In this document: positions 11,698 through 21,423 of the stretch, one piece after another
Layout of the letters: each line of letters starts with the position of its first letter
Position numbering within the stretch: position 1 is the first letter of the stretch
Source of the DNA: Pseudozyma flocculosa PF-1
Lineage: Eukaryota; Basidiomycota; Ustilaginomycetes; Ustilaginales; Ustilaginaceae
Reading direction: 5' to 3'
Assembly (NCBI RefSeq): GCF_000417875.1
Contig: NW_006920895.1
Coordinates: 230,336 to 294,335, forward strand
Length of the DNA: 64,000 nucleotides
Notes under the pieces: model-generated
Told to the model about the DNA's origin: nothing
Database searches by the model: none
What the model saw: the letters and a program-made list of their open reading frames with translations, nothing else
Made by a program: the position numbers and the translations under genes

Positions 11698-12534
11698 GCC
11701 ACCAACCGCAACAAGCTGGCCGAGTTCCTGCGCTTCCACTCGACCAAGTCGGGCGACGAGATGACGAGCCTCAAGGACTACATCACGCGCATGCCCCAGG
11801 ACGGCAAGAACAACTCGATCTTCTACCTGACGGGCGAGTCGCTGGCGTCGATCCGCGACTCTCCGTTCCTGGAGCGCCTCAAGAAGAAGGGCCTCGAGGT
11901 GCTGCTGATGGTGGACCCGATCGACGAGTACGCCGTGACGCAGCTCAAGGAGTTTGACGGCAAGAAGCTGGTGTGCGTCTCCAAGGAGGGCCTCGAGCTC
12001 GAAGACACCGAGGAGGAGAAGAAGAAGCAGGAGGAGGACGCCAAGTCGTGCGAGGACCTGTGCAAGACGGTCAAGGAGATCCTGGGCGACAAGGTCGAGA
12101 AGGTCGTCGTCTCGAACCGCATCGTGGGCTCGCCGTGCGTGCTGGTGACCAACACGTTTGGCTGGTCGGCCAACATGGAGCGCATCATGAAGGCGCAGGC
12201 GCTGCGCGACTCGAGCATGTCGCAGTACATGGCGGCCAAGAAGACGCTCGAGCTCAACCCGTCGAACCCGATTGTCAAGGAGCTGGCGGCCAAGTCTGCG
12301 CAGGACAAGAACGACACGACGGTGCGCGACCTGACGGTGCTCCTCTACGAGACGGCGCTGCTGACGTCGGGCTTCACGCTCGAGCAGCCCCACGACTTTG
12401 CCAACCGCCTGTACAAGCTCATCTCGCTCGGCCTGTCGATTGACGACGCCGGCCTCGAGGGCGCCGACGAGGGCGACAAGGAGGCGGCCACCGAGGAGGT
12501 CGCCGGCGAGTCGGCCATGGAGAGCATCGACTGA
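10300..12534 (+). CDS. HSP90: Cytosolic HSP90 chaperone with variant C-terminal pentapeptide
   Basis: ATP-dependent cytosolic chaperone for kinases and receptors. Exon 1 (10300-10326) encodes only MSNTETFGF. The intron is 10327-10455 (GTGAGT, branch CTGAC at 10401-10405, GCAG) and exon 2 runs 10456-12534, giving 701 residues, the normal length for the family. Seen in order: the signature [21 protein letters not shown] region, [11 protein letters not shown] and [15 protein letters not shown] of the GHKL ATPase, an acidic/basic charged linker ([19 protein letters not shown]), the middle-domain client-binding loop [14 protein letters not shown], and the C-terminal dimerisation domain. The last five residues are MESID, not MEEVD: the second Glu and the Val are replaced while Met, the first Glu and terminal Asp remain. 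No frameshift explains it, since the sequence is clean to TGA. Confidence 0.97.
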
Positions 12535-13056
12535 GCGCGCCGGCGGCGTCTGTCGGTTCGAAAAAGGTGTCGCCGCGGCAGAGTCCGAGTGGTCGACCGT
12601 GGCTTTCCCCCCCTACCTAGCCTCTTAGCCCCCTCCTCCCGGCCTCGCCCCTTCCCCCCCGTGTATATCTAGTTTTCTGTTCCTTGCAAGCGAAGACATC
12701 GACCAGTCCCAACGCAGCGTAGGATCCGATGGAGTGTGGGCGTGTGGACGAGTGGCAGCGATGGAAGCAAGACGAGGGTGCGGATGTCGAGGTGATGGTT
12801 GGTGGCGGTAGGGCAAGGGGTGAAGGATGGAAGCCGCGTCACGACTGCGAGGGACGGGGAGGAGGCGTTGCTTGGCCAGGCTGGCTTGGCTTTGACGGAA
12901 GAGAGCGACCAGAGGGACCTGCGCGCATGTCGCACGTCCGGAGGTGCAGCGGCAGGCAGGCAGGCAGGCGGAGGCAGACGGGCAAGGTTGCGCGAGAGGA
13001 GTACATACAGGCAGGCTGAGGAGGGAGGCAGGAGCTGAACCAGGCTGCGTGGGCAA

Positions 13057-13071
13057 GGGGGGGGGGGGGGG
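13057..13071. repeat. Poly-G run (15 nt)
   Basis: Fifteen consecutive G on the + strand, in the HSP90 downstream spacer. Confidence 0.9.
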
Positions 13072-13444
13072 CTCATGCTCCTGGCTGCGGCGTGGGCCGG
13101 CCTGCTGTGGTGTCTGTGGCATGCATATGATGCATCGACGCAGGCCGAGATCGACGTACGACCGACGCGATGCGGCCATAGCCAAGCCTAAGGTCCGCAA
13201 ATAGACGAAGCGCAAGCAGGAAGCTCAAGGCGAGACGTAGTTAGAGCAGAGTAAGTGGCCAGCAGCCGCGTCTGGCCGTACGTCTCCTTGCCTGGCTGCC
13301 TGGCTGCCTGGCTGCTGCTGGTCTAGAAGGGTCGCGCCTTCGATCCTCGGGACGATGCTTGGCTTCCGCTTCCGCTTCAGCTTGAGTTTCGTGCCTCGGC
13401 CTTTCTCCTACCCTGCTGGCGTCAACCAGCCATCACCACCGCCC

Positions 13445-13476
<32 letters not shown>

Positions 13477-13635
13477 GCGAGCTGGGGATACCTATCGCCA
13501 TGGCTGGGCTGCGCGGGTCCATGATCAGGTGACGGCGGGGGCAGGCTTCTCTTCTTGTCTACTTGCTGCTTTTCCTTCCTCGCAGCGTCTGTGACCGCCA
13601 AGCCGACCCGCTGGGGTGCAGCAGAAGCAGAAGCA

Positions 13636-13657
13636 CAAGCAAGCAAGCAAGCAAGCA
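13636..13657. repeat. (AAGC)n tetranucleotide repeat
   Basis: About five tandem AAGC units in the spacer downstream of HSP90. Confidence 0.85.
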
Positions 13658-14620
13658 GAAGCGGGCGATGCACAGACAGAGGCAGGCAGGCGAGCCGGGG
13701 TCGGATCCCCGCCTTTGCATCCCCGCTCCGCTCCGCCTGCCTCTGCCAGGCCCATGACCAGGCCTGGCCGCCGTCGAGCTCCTTTATGCCCCTCTATTTG
13801 CATGAGGTGCCGATGCACATCGTACGACCAAGGAAGCAAGCCAGCCAAGCCAGCCAAGCCGCTTGCGGGGTACGAGGAGGCGTTGGGTCCGAAGTGAGCG
13901 AGCGACGAGTGGCCTTGGTTCTCTTGTCTGGCGTCGTTGGCTGGCAGGCCAAATTGACAGGGCGCTTTCACGCCATCCGAGGCCACTACTCGAGGGCCTA
14001 GCAGCCCACTGCCCACTAAGACTGCCCGCTCTGCCCGTTCAGCTGGGCCTTGTGGCTGCTGCCTTGCCCGCTCTCTGTTTCTGACAGCGCCATCCTTGCC
14101 TCCCTCTCCTGCCTCCCGCCACCACCTCGCCATCCATCAACGCCTTTGCCGCCCGCCGTCGTCTCTCGTTTGATCTATCTATCGGTCTACTCGCAAGCCA
14201 TACCTCCCGCATACCCGTCGCTGCCTCGTCGTCTCCTACCCTCGAACTTCGCCCGGACGGATCCGCCCTGCATTCACCTCCGACCTCCTTCGACCAACCA
14301 CGAGCTGCTCGACCTGCCACCACCGAGGCATCTCCAGCATCCCCACACCTCCTCGCTCGGCCGCCATGGACTCCCTCTAGATACCCCTCGCCTCGGACGC
14401 CTCGCCAGACACACTGCCATCCCCGCCCAACCCAAACCCCTCGACCTTGGCCACAGGCCCAAACCCAACGCGCCGCTCAACTGCCCCATCTCCCTCTCGG
14501 CAGATCCTCTCGTCGTCCCATCTAGCCTTCGTCCCCCACGCCGCCCCTCCTCGACCCTCGCTGCTCTCACACTCGACCTCGGTGCTGCCTCCAGCGGCAC
14601 CGCCTCGCGGGCTCACCGCC

Positions 14621-17600
14621 ATGGCCGATTCCTCGGCCCCGCACCCATCGCGCGTCCTCGCCGGCCTGAGGGGCGATGCCATCCGCCTTCGCCTCCTCTC
14701 GCGCCTCTGGAACTCGGCCACCGACCGCGGCGCCTCCTCATCCTCGTCCGCGTCGTCGATCTCCAACGCAGCTATGCCCGCGGCCCTGAGCCCGGCCCGC
14801 ATGTGGCGCGCCAGCCTCGAGAGCTCCTGGTCCTTCGTCCTCCTCGCAGCCTCGCTCATACTCGCATCGCTCTTCGCCTTCTACTGGTTCCTACGATTCA
14901 ACCTCTCCCAAGGCTCCTCGAAGCAGACAAACTCGCTCTGGCAGCTCTCAAACGACCTCAACGCCGACAGCAACATCAGCTACGGCGAAGTCGAGCTCGA
15001 CAGCGACGAGTACGAGGCAGAGGCAGAGGCAGACGCCGCCGCCGGAGGAAAACGCCCCTGCTACCTCGGCGGACATCGCGCCCGCGCAGGCCTCCGAAGG
15101 CTCGTCGGACGCGACCCCACGGCGGGCACCTTTGCCGCAGGCATTGCTGCTGCTTCAAAGAGGAGCAGCAGCGTCATTCGCATCGTCAGCTCCGATCCCA
15201 CCAGCAATCTCTGCGACAACCCGCTCCAGCTCGAACTCGAGCCCCAACGCCGCACCCTCATCCCCTCGGGCCCCTTTGCCTCTCCCCCAGCCGCGACCGC
15301 CAGCGCGTCCAGTACAGAGGGCATGGCCGCTGCCACCAGCTCCTCGGCGGCAGCGACGACGTCCACGGCCGCGGCTGCGACGCCTGCACGCCGCTCTTCG
15401 TCCTCGGGCCCTCCCGCGCCCGGTCGGAGGAGGCGCGAGAGCGGACGTCTATCGGGCGCAGCGGCCAAGGGGTCTGCCGCGATCCGCTCGCCTTCGATCG
15501 ATGCGACCCGCTCTGGACGCTCCAAGCAGGCCGGCTCGGACAAGGCGGCAGCTTCGAGCCCGCAGCTGCGGCCGCGTCAGCTTCCCCTGCTCATCAACGT
15601 CGAAGGGTCGGCCAGGCGAAAGGGCTCGGCCAAGAATGCTTCTTCCACTACCGCAGACGACGAGTGGACCGATGAGGTGGTGCCCGAGCACGAGGGCGGA
15701 GCGGCCCAGGGCGAGGACGACGCCAGCAGCATGGCCAGCCCCAGCGTCGCTTCCAACCACTCGTTCGTCTCGGCCTCGTCGGGCCACCGCGCGCGCGGCA
15801 TGGCGGGGCGCGACGCCAGCAGCCCGATACCCTCGCCGGCGTCGTCGACGGTCCCGCTGCCCGGGCGCATGTCGTCCATCCTCAAAAAAGAACCGCAGGC
15901 TTTCCGTTCGGGCCTCCTCTCGCAGATCGACATCTCCTACAGCCTCGTACAGCGCTCGGCTTCGCTGGCCAACATCCACAGTCCCGGCGGGCAGCAAGGC
16001 GCCGACGCTGACCAGGCCTCTGCAGCAGGCCACGCACCACCGCCGCCGCCCTACTCGGCCGCCAGCCCCGCAGCGTCCCCGCTGCCGCCCCACGCCATGA
16101 GCCTGCCTTGGCTGCGTCGACCCTCGAGGCAGATCAAGCTGATCGAGCCCGACTGGAGCGAGCACGCCGAAACGCACGACCGGGCGCGCGAGCGCCTCGA
16201 GACGGCGGCCATGGTCGCCGCATCCGGCAGGCGCTCCGCCAGCTTCGATCTGGGCTTGCTGCATAACAGCCCGCTGGCCGGCGCCGGCGCCAACGGACTA
16301 GGTTTCGTGCCGGGCATCGGTGGCGGTGGCGTCGACGACTGCGGCAAAGACGACGATGCCGACGAGTTCTGGTTTGAGCGCTTCACGCCGAGCACCGCTG
16401 CGGCTGGGCGGGACTGGGACTGGCGCAAGCGGAGAGCGCGCAATGCTCGCAACGCCGCCTTGACGGCCGCTCTCGAAGGCCAGGCGGAAGGCGTCGCCGG
16501 TGCCTCTGCTCTCGGTGGCGCACAACTCGACGTCGATGGGCTGCAGCCGCAGAACGCGCCACCGCCGGCGGTGCCCGGCCTCGTGGCCAAGACGGATGTG
16601 CAGCTGCAAAAGGGCCAGGATGCGGGGTCCCACGCTACAATCAAGAGGACGGCTTCGCCGCGCAGGCAGATGCCCCTGGCTCCCCTCATCTCCTTTGCCG
16701 ACGACGAGCTGCCACGCCGGCCGAGCCTGACGATCGATACCAGCCGGGACGGCGGCAGCGATGCGCAGTCGGCGAGGCGCACCTCATCTTCCGGCTTCCT
16801 CTCGCCGCGCCGCTCGAGCGGAAGCCTCGTGTCGCCTACGGAGGACTCGAGCCAGCTGTCGCCGCGCTCGAAGCCTCGCGACGACCAATCACTGTCCGAC
16901 CCGACGGCGTTTCTGGCATTCGCGTCTGCTGCGGGAACGGGCACGCTCAACAGCGCGATTGCATCGGCTGGCGCCACCAGCCCGACATCGAAAAGGAGCG
17001 GCAGCGCCACCGCCTCGCTCAAGCGCAACGTCAGCAAGATGATGCGCCGGAGAACGTCGGCCAACGACGCCATCCAGGCCCACGACAGCCTCGGCCTCAC
17101 CTTGATCCCTGCGGCGTCGATGAGCGACGAGAGCCTGGTGGAGAGCCGGAGGTCTCTTGACGATCTGACCGAGCCCCGGACCTCGATCGGGTCACGCAGG
17201 GCCTCGGACACCGCAGGCCCGTCGCCGTCGCCGTCGTCATCGTCGCTCTCGTCGGCGCGCAAGGTGCTCAACTCGAGCAGCAGCGAGGGTTCCATTGGCT
17301 CGCTCAGCGTACCGAACCGCTTCAGCAGCCTCGGGCGCAAGGTCAGCCTGGGCGAGCTGCGCGGCTTGCGGCGGGGCTCGAGTCCGCTCGCCGACCTGCG
17401 GCAGGGCTCTCCGGGCGTCGAGCTGATCTCGTCAAACGAGGTGCCGGCAGGCACGCCCGAGGCAGAGAGGGAAGCCTACCTTGCGCTTCTGGGCATGTCG
17501 AGCGGCCAAGGCGGATCGGCTCCGCGCAGCAGTGCGGACGCCTACGGCGTCGCTCCTGCGCGTGAGGACGGCGATCGAAGCGGAAAGACGGATGCTGGCG

Positions 17601-18940
17601 TCGTCAGCTCTGGGTCTCCAGTTGCGGCCGAGCTTGTCGGCCCCTCTTCATCGACGACCTCACCAAAGCGGTCCCGGCGTTCCGGGAGCAGCAGCGGCAG
17701 CAGCGTTGGTGGCTCGAGCACTGCCGATTCTGGCTCTATCCGGCAAAGGGCTGCGGCGGCGCTGACCCTTTCGCAGGTCACGGAACCTCACACGGATCTG
17801 CGGGTCGACGTGTCTCCGGCGCGGCTCAAGACGTACCAGCGATCCGCCGAGGAGGCGATGACGAGCCCGTCGCCTCTGAGCCCGCTGGGTCGCGAGTCGG
17901 ACAACTCGTCGGTGGGCGCCATGCTGGCTGCGGCTTCGTCGTCGAGCCCTCCTGTAGCCAAGACCAAGGTGCGGTCTGGGAGCCGGTCGAGCATCCTCAA
18001 GAGCGCGGGCGGTGCGCGCAACGATCTGGATCGCACCTCGAATCGCGCGCGACGCAGCTCACGCACCAGCTCCATCTCGTCTTCGTCGACCTCGACTACG
18101 ACGGGGGCAAACGGATCCATCAGGAGGTCTGCGCCGCACCTCCGCGCGCCCAAGCGCGACACGGCGCCGGTGCCGATGCTGCAGCCCGAGCCTGCGCCGA
18201 TGGGCATGGCGGCACGGGCGCGGTCGGCGAGTCTGTCGAGCAACGGCAGCCGGAGCAGCAGCAACGCGAGCCGGAGGGACGCGCTGGGCGCGCTGACGAG
18301 CCTGGACAGCGCACTGTCGTCGCGGTTCAGCTCCAAGTGCAACACGCCCGACGAGACGTCGTCGCGGCTGGGCGATCCATTCGGCATGACGCCCATGTCG
18401 CCGTCTTTTTCCAGCAGCTCGATGGCATCGGTGCTGCAGACGTCGGCGTCGAGCCCCGATCTGCAGCGTGACGGCAGCCGCGGCGGCGGTGGCCCAGGTG
18501 GAGCGGTGGACGGCAAGGCCAAGGCATCGACCCGGCCTTCGTCGCCGCCTCCCAACATGCCGCTGCCTTCGCTGCCCGTTTCGAGCAGCAGCGGCGGGAT
18601 CGAGGACGACTCGGTGCGCGAGGCCGTTGAGCGGGGCGAGCGGGCGAGGAAGGAGCGCAGGAGACGCTCTGGGTCTCACCCGCAGGCGCTGGTCTCGCCA
18701 CGCTCGCCGCACGAGCAGCGTGAGCCGCAGCAGCAGTCGCCCAGGGTTGGCGACCCAGCGGGTGCTGCCGATGCAACGACGGCGTCAGCCTCGGTCATGG
18801 CATCGAGCAGCTCGGCGCCCGCTTTGGCCGCGGGAAAGCAGCGCAGGATGTCGACGTCGGCGCCTTCGTCGCGCGCCGGGCCCAACGGCGGCGATGCCAA
18901 CGGCAGTGGCGGCAAAGAACGGCTGGTGGGTGTTTTGTGA
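14621..18940 (+). CDS. Large Ser-rich single-pass membrane protein, function unknown
   Basis: I do not recognise this family. The ATG at 14621 opens a 1439-residue intronless frame with the usual G/C third-base bias. A single hydrophobic segment lies at about residues 71-92 (SFVLLAASLILASLFAFYWF), preceded by an Arg-rich stretch with no cleavable signal, so it looks like a signal-anchored protein. Everything after it is low complexity, rich in Ser, Arg, Pro, Gly and Ala, with islands that look constrained: RMSSILKKEPQAF and ISYSLVQRSASLANIHS (about 415-450), PSRQIKLIEPDWSEHAE (about 500), DADEFWFERFTPST (about 575) and EREAYLALLGMSS (about 950). Many RxxS/SP sites suggest phosphorylation. It could be an endomembrane or plasma-membrane scaffold, which is a guess. 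It lies between HSP90 and TUP1 in the same orientation. Confidence 0.75.
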   Translation: MADSSAPHPSRVLAGLRGDAIRLRLLSRLWNSATDRGASSSSSASSISNAAMPAALSPARMWRASLESSWSFVLLAASLILASLFAFYWFLRFNLSQGSSKQTNSLWQLSNDLNADSNISYGEVELDSDEYEAEAEADAAAGGKRPCYLGGHRARAGLRRLVGRDPTAGTFAAGIAAASKRSSSVIRIVSSDPTSNLCDNPLQLELEPQRRTLIPSGPFASPPAATASASSTEGMAAATSSSAAATTSTAAAATPARRSSSSGPPAPGRRRRESGRLSGAAAKGSAAIRSPSIDATRSGRSKQAGSDKAAASSPQLRPRQLPLLINVEGSARRKGSAKNASSTTADDEWTDEVVPEHEGGAAQGEDDASSMASPSVASNHSFVSASSGHRARGMAGRDASSPIPSPASSTVPLPGRMSSILKKEPQAFRSGLLSQIDISYSLVQRSASLANIHSPGGQQGADADQASAAGHAPPPPPYSAASPAASPLPPHAMSLPWLRRPSRQIKLIEPDWSEHAETHDRARERLETAAMVAASGRRSASFDLGLLHNSPLAGAGANGLGFVPGIGGGGVDDCGKDDDADEFWFERFTPSTAAAGRDWDWRKRRARNARNAALTAALEGQAEGVAGASALGGAQLDVDGLQPQNAPPPAVPGLVAKTDVQLQKGQDAGSHATIKRTASPRRQMPLAPLISFADDELPRRPSLTIDTSRDGGSDAQSARRTSSSGFLSPRRSSGSLVSPTEDSSQLSPRSKPRDDQSLSDPTAFLAFASAAGTGTLNSAIASAGATSPTSKRSGSATASLKRNVSKMMRRRTSANDAIQAHDSLGLTLIPAASMSDESLVESRRSLDDLTEPRTSIGSRRASDTAGPSPSPSSSSLSSARKVLNSSSSEGSIGSLSVPNRFSSLGRKVSLGELRGLRRGSSPLADLRQGSPGVELISSNEVPAGTPEAEREAYLALLGMSSGQGGSAPRSSADAYGVAPAREDGDRSGKTDAGVVSSGSPVAAELVGPSSSTTSPKRSRRSGSSSGSSVGGSSTADSGSIRQRAAAALTLSQVTEPHTDLRVDVSPARLKTYQRSAEEAMTSPSPLSPLGRESDNSSVGAMLAAASSSSPPVAKTKVRSGSRSSILKSAGGARNDLDRTSNRARRSSRTSSISSSSTSTTTGANGSIRRSAPHLRAPKRDTAPVPMLQPEPAPMGMAARARSASLSSNGSRSSSNASRRDALGALTSLDSALSSRFSSKCNTPDETSSRLGDPFGMTPMSPSFSSSSMASVLQTSASSPDLQRDGSRGGGGPGGAVDGKAKASTRPSSPPPNMPLPSLPVSSSSGGIEDDSVREAVERGERARKERRRRSGSHPQALVSPRSPHEQREPQQQSPRVGDPAGAADATTASASVMASSSSAPALAAGKQRRMSTSAPSSRAGPNGGDANGSGGKERLVGVL

Positions 18941-19540
18941 AGATGGGCGTAGGCAGGACGGGATATCGCGATAATAGAGCATCCCATCACCTCACCTTTG
19001 ACAGAGACGGAAAGAAGCGGGGTATGCCGCGTGTGGTACGGTGTGTGTGAGTGCGCTGAGCTGAGCTTGGCTTGGCCAGGCGGCGGGCAGGAAGGGAGGA
19101 GTGATCGGTGAAAACGAGCGACAGCCCTCATTGAATCGCGACGGTGCGCGGCAGCGAGGGCAGGTTTGATTGAGACCCAATCAGGCTCGTCGCTGGCTCG
19201 GCCGCATTCAACGTCTACCAGGCGGCCGGGAGCCTGCCAGCGAGGCTGCCTGCCAGTCGGCCGGTTTGCCGGTCGGTGGGCGTTTGTCACCTGCGCAGGG
19301 CCTGAGCTAGGCCGGCCCGGCCTGCCAGGGCGACCCCCCGTCCCCCGTCCCGAGTGTCGCCCGCGCCGGTTCTTCTTTTTCCTCTCTCTCTGTGCTGGCT
19401 GCCCGAGGCAGGCAGGCAGGCAGGAGGCGTGGCAGCTGATGGTGATGATGAAAACCCAGCGACAGAGGCCGAGGCCGAGGCCCAGGCCCCCGTGCCCAGC
19501 TGGCGCGGGCGGATCTGCCGCCCCTCTCGCTGGTCGCCGT

Positions 19541-19570
19541 CTAGCCTAGCCTAGCCTAGCCTAGCCTGGC
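19541..19570. repeat. (CTAGC)n pentanucleotide repeat
   Basis: Five perfect CTAGC units followed by a CTGGC variant. Confidence 0.9.
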
Positions 19571-20305
19571 CTGCTTCTGCCGTGCCCTGAGCTCCTGGTG
19601 CCCTACACTCTCCGTACCCGCATCTTACCGCAGGGCACCCGCACCCGCCAGGCCGCACCCGGGCCACCCCGCCTGCCAGACGCCACGACGTCGACTTCGA
19701 CGTGGCCAGCCAGACCAGCGCTTGGCCCAGCTTGGCCTGGCCGCTTCTGGACCTACCTGCCTGCTCTGCGTGCCCGCCCGCCCGACGTCGCCGGCCTCCT
19801 CTGCCTCTGCTCCGCTGGCCCAGGCCCGGCCTTTTCCTCCCTCCCCCTCCCAGAACCAAGCCAGCCTGCCTGCCCCCCCGGCGAGGCAGTGGGCCAGCCA
19901 GCAGCAGAGAAGCTGGACCATCTCGTCTGAAAATTGAAAAAAAAAGGCCGCCCAGCGCACGACCGCACGAACGCACGCACGCACGCACGGGCAAAAGGCA
20001 AGCCTGCCTGCCTGCCTGCCATACCAGGCAGCCAGCTAGCGAGCAAGCCCAGCTGGGCGGTCAGGCAGGCACACGGACGGACGCTGGCTTTCATTTGGGT
20101 GTCTGTCCCTCTCGGCGGCGCCCCCGTCGCCCAGCTGGGTCGGCCTGGGCCTGCCTGACCTGTCGAGCGCCAGCAGCAGCAGCAGCAGCAGCAGCCGCCG
20201 CGACGCCGCGCCCGCCAATGATCCAGCATCGACGACGACCTCCCGACGGCACGACTCTGCTGGGACCGCCCCGACCGCCCGCCCGGCCGCCTTGCCTGCC
20301 TGCCG

Positions 20306-20350
20306 CGCACCGCACCGCACCGCACCGCACCGCACCGCACCGCACCGCAC
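20306..20350. repeat. (CGCAC)9 pentanucleotide repeat
   Basis: Nine perfect CGCAC units, followed by two degenerate CGAACGCAC copies, about 1.1 kb upstream of the TUP1 ATG. Confidence 0.93.
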
Positions 20351-21423
20351 CGAACGCACCGAACGCACGCCGCCTGGCTCCTCCTTCTCGTTTCCCCACC
20401 TCCTTCCATCGCATCCCCCGCCCTCGTCATCATTGCCACCACCACGCGACGACAAACGACGACGACGACGACGAACACCATCTCCATCACCACCACCACA
20501 GCCCGTCACACGACGCGACTTTCCTCCCTTCCTCCCTCTCTCTACCTCTCTCTCGCTCGCCCCTCTTCCGTGCCCCTCCTTTGTCGTCTCGGCCCGACTC
20601 CCTTGCCCATCCAGCCTGCAGCGGACCGCCGTCGACGTCACCCGTCATCCGGACTTTGACGCGCAGCGCGTGCCCGCACGCTCCGGCCCGCTTTCTCGCT
20701 CGACGCCTCGGTTCAGCGACCGCCCATCCGCCTCCCGCGGCTCGCCGTCGTCGTTTCCCATCCGCCGGCCACCTGCTCCCCGCGTTGCGCAACTCGCTCC
20801 TCGGCAGCTCACACCTTCACTTGATCTCGTCGAGGCGCACAGCAGGCTCCTCGTCCGTCTGGCCCCTTCGCCTTCCGAATCAAACGGACAGCCGCCGTAG
20901 GACGACACCTCAGCTGCCGCCGATCCGCTCGCGTCGGCCGCCGCGTCCTCGCCGCCCCCTACGCTCCTTTCAAATCGGTCCCTCGCCAAGGCATCCACGA
21001 CGTCGCTGTCACCGACCGCGTCTAGCTGCTCTCGGGAACGCTTCTGAGAGGTCGCATCCGTTCAGCCGCTAGTCGGTCGAACAACTCAAAGGTGCGCCAG
21101 CAGACGCTCCAGCCAGCACTGCAGCAGCAGGATCACTCCGTTAGCTGCACACTGCGCCGACGACTTCGCCCTCGTTTCGGCACCACCATCTCCACCACGA
21201 AGTAGTCGGCACTAGATCGCCCTACCTCGCCGTGGCTTCCGTCGACCCTATCCGACGCCAGACGAGATCGAGCGAGCGAACTAATCCAGCTCCTTCTCGA
21301 TCACGCTCGCCGACCACCGCCTCCGCCGGTCGACGAATCCATCCGCGACCTACATCCACGCGACTTCGCTCGTCGTCGTCCGGGTCCAGCTGTCACCGCC
21401 CCCAGGACCACTGACGCCTTGCA

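Larger units (their letters stand above)
12535..14620. other. Intergenic region HSP90 / large membrane protein
   Basis: About 2.1 kb without a supportable gene. It contains a 15-base G run (13057-13071), GCCTGGCT-type octamer repeats (about 13288-13316), a GAC trinucleotide run (about 13446-13473), an AAGC tetramer array (13636-13657) and a pyrimidine-rich stretch from about 14090 leading into the next gene. Open frames on either strand here show repetitive, low-complexity translations. Confidence 0.5.
18941..21423. other. Intergenic region and long 5' flank of TUP1
   Basis: Almost 2.5 kb without a supportable gene. The left part is rich in GGCAG/GCCTG words, with CTAGC and CGCAC pentamer arrays. 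From about 20370 to 21420 the + strand turns pyrimidine-rich with many TCC/TCG triplets, which resembles a long TUP1 5' UTR and core promoter. I see no TATA box in it. Confidence 0.45.

Noticed and set aside
10201..12393. 730-codon open frame antisense to HSP90
   Set aside because: Same codon-bias shadow; the HSP90 protein on the + strand is conserved throughout.
13525..14133. 202-codon minus-strand frame upstream of the large membrane protein gene
   Set aside because: Composition follows the repeats in the spacer; no motif or splice context.
16051..17454. 467-codon minus-strand frame inside the large Ser-rich gene
   Set aside because: Antisense to a biased coding frame with low-complexity translation and no independent support.
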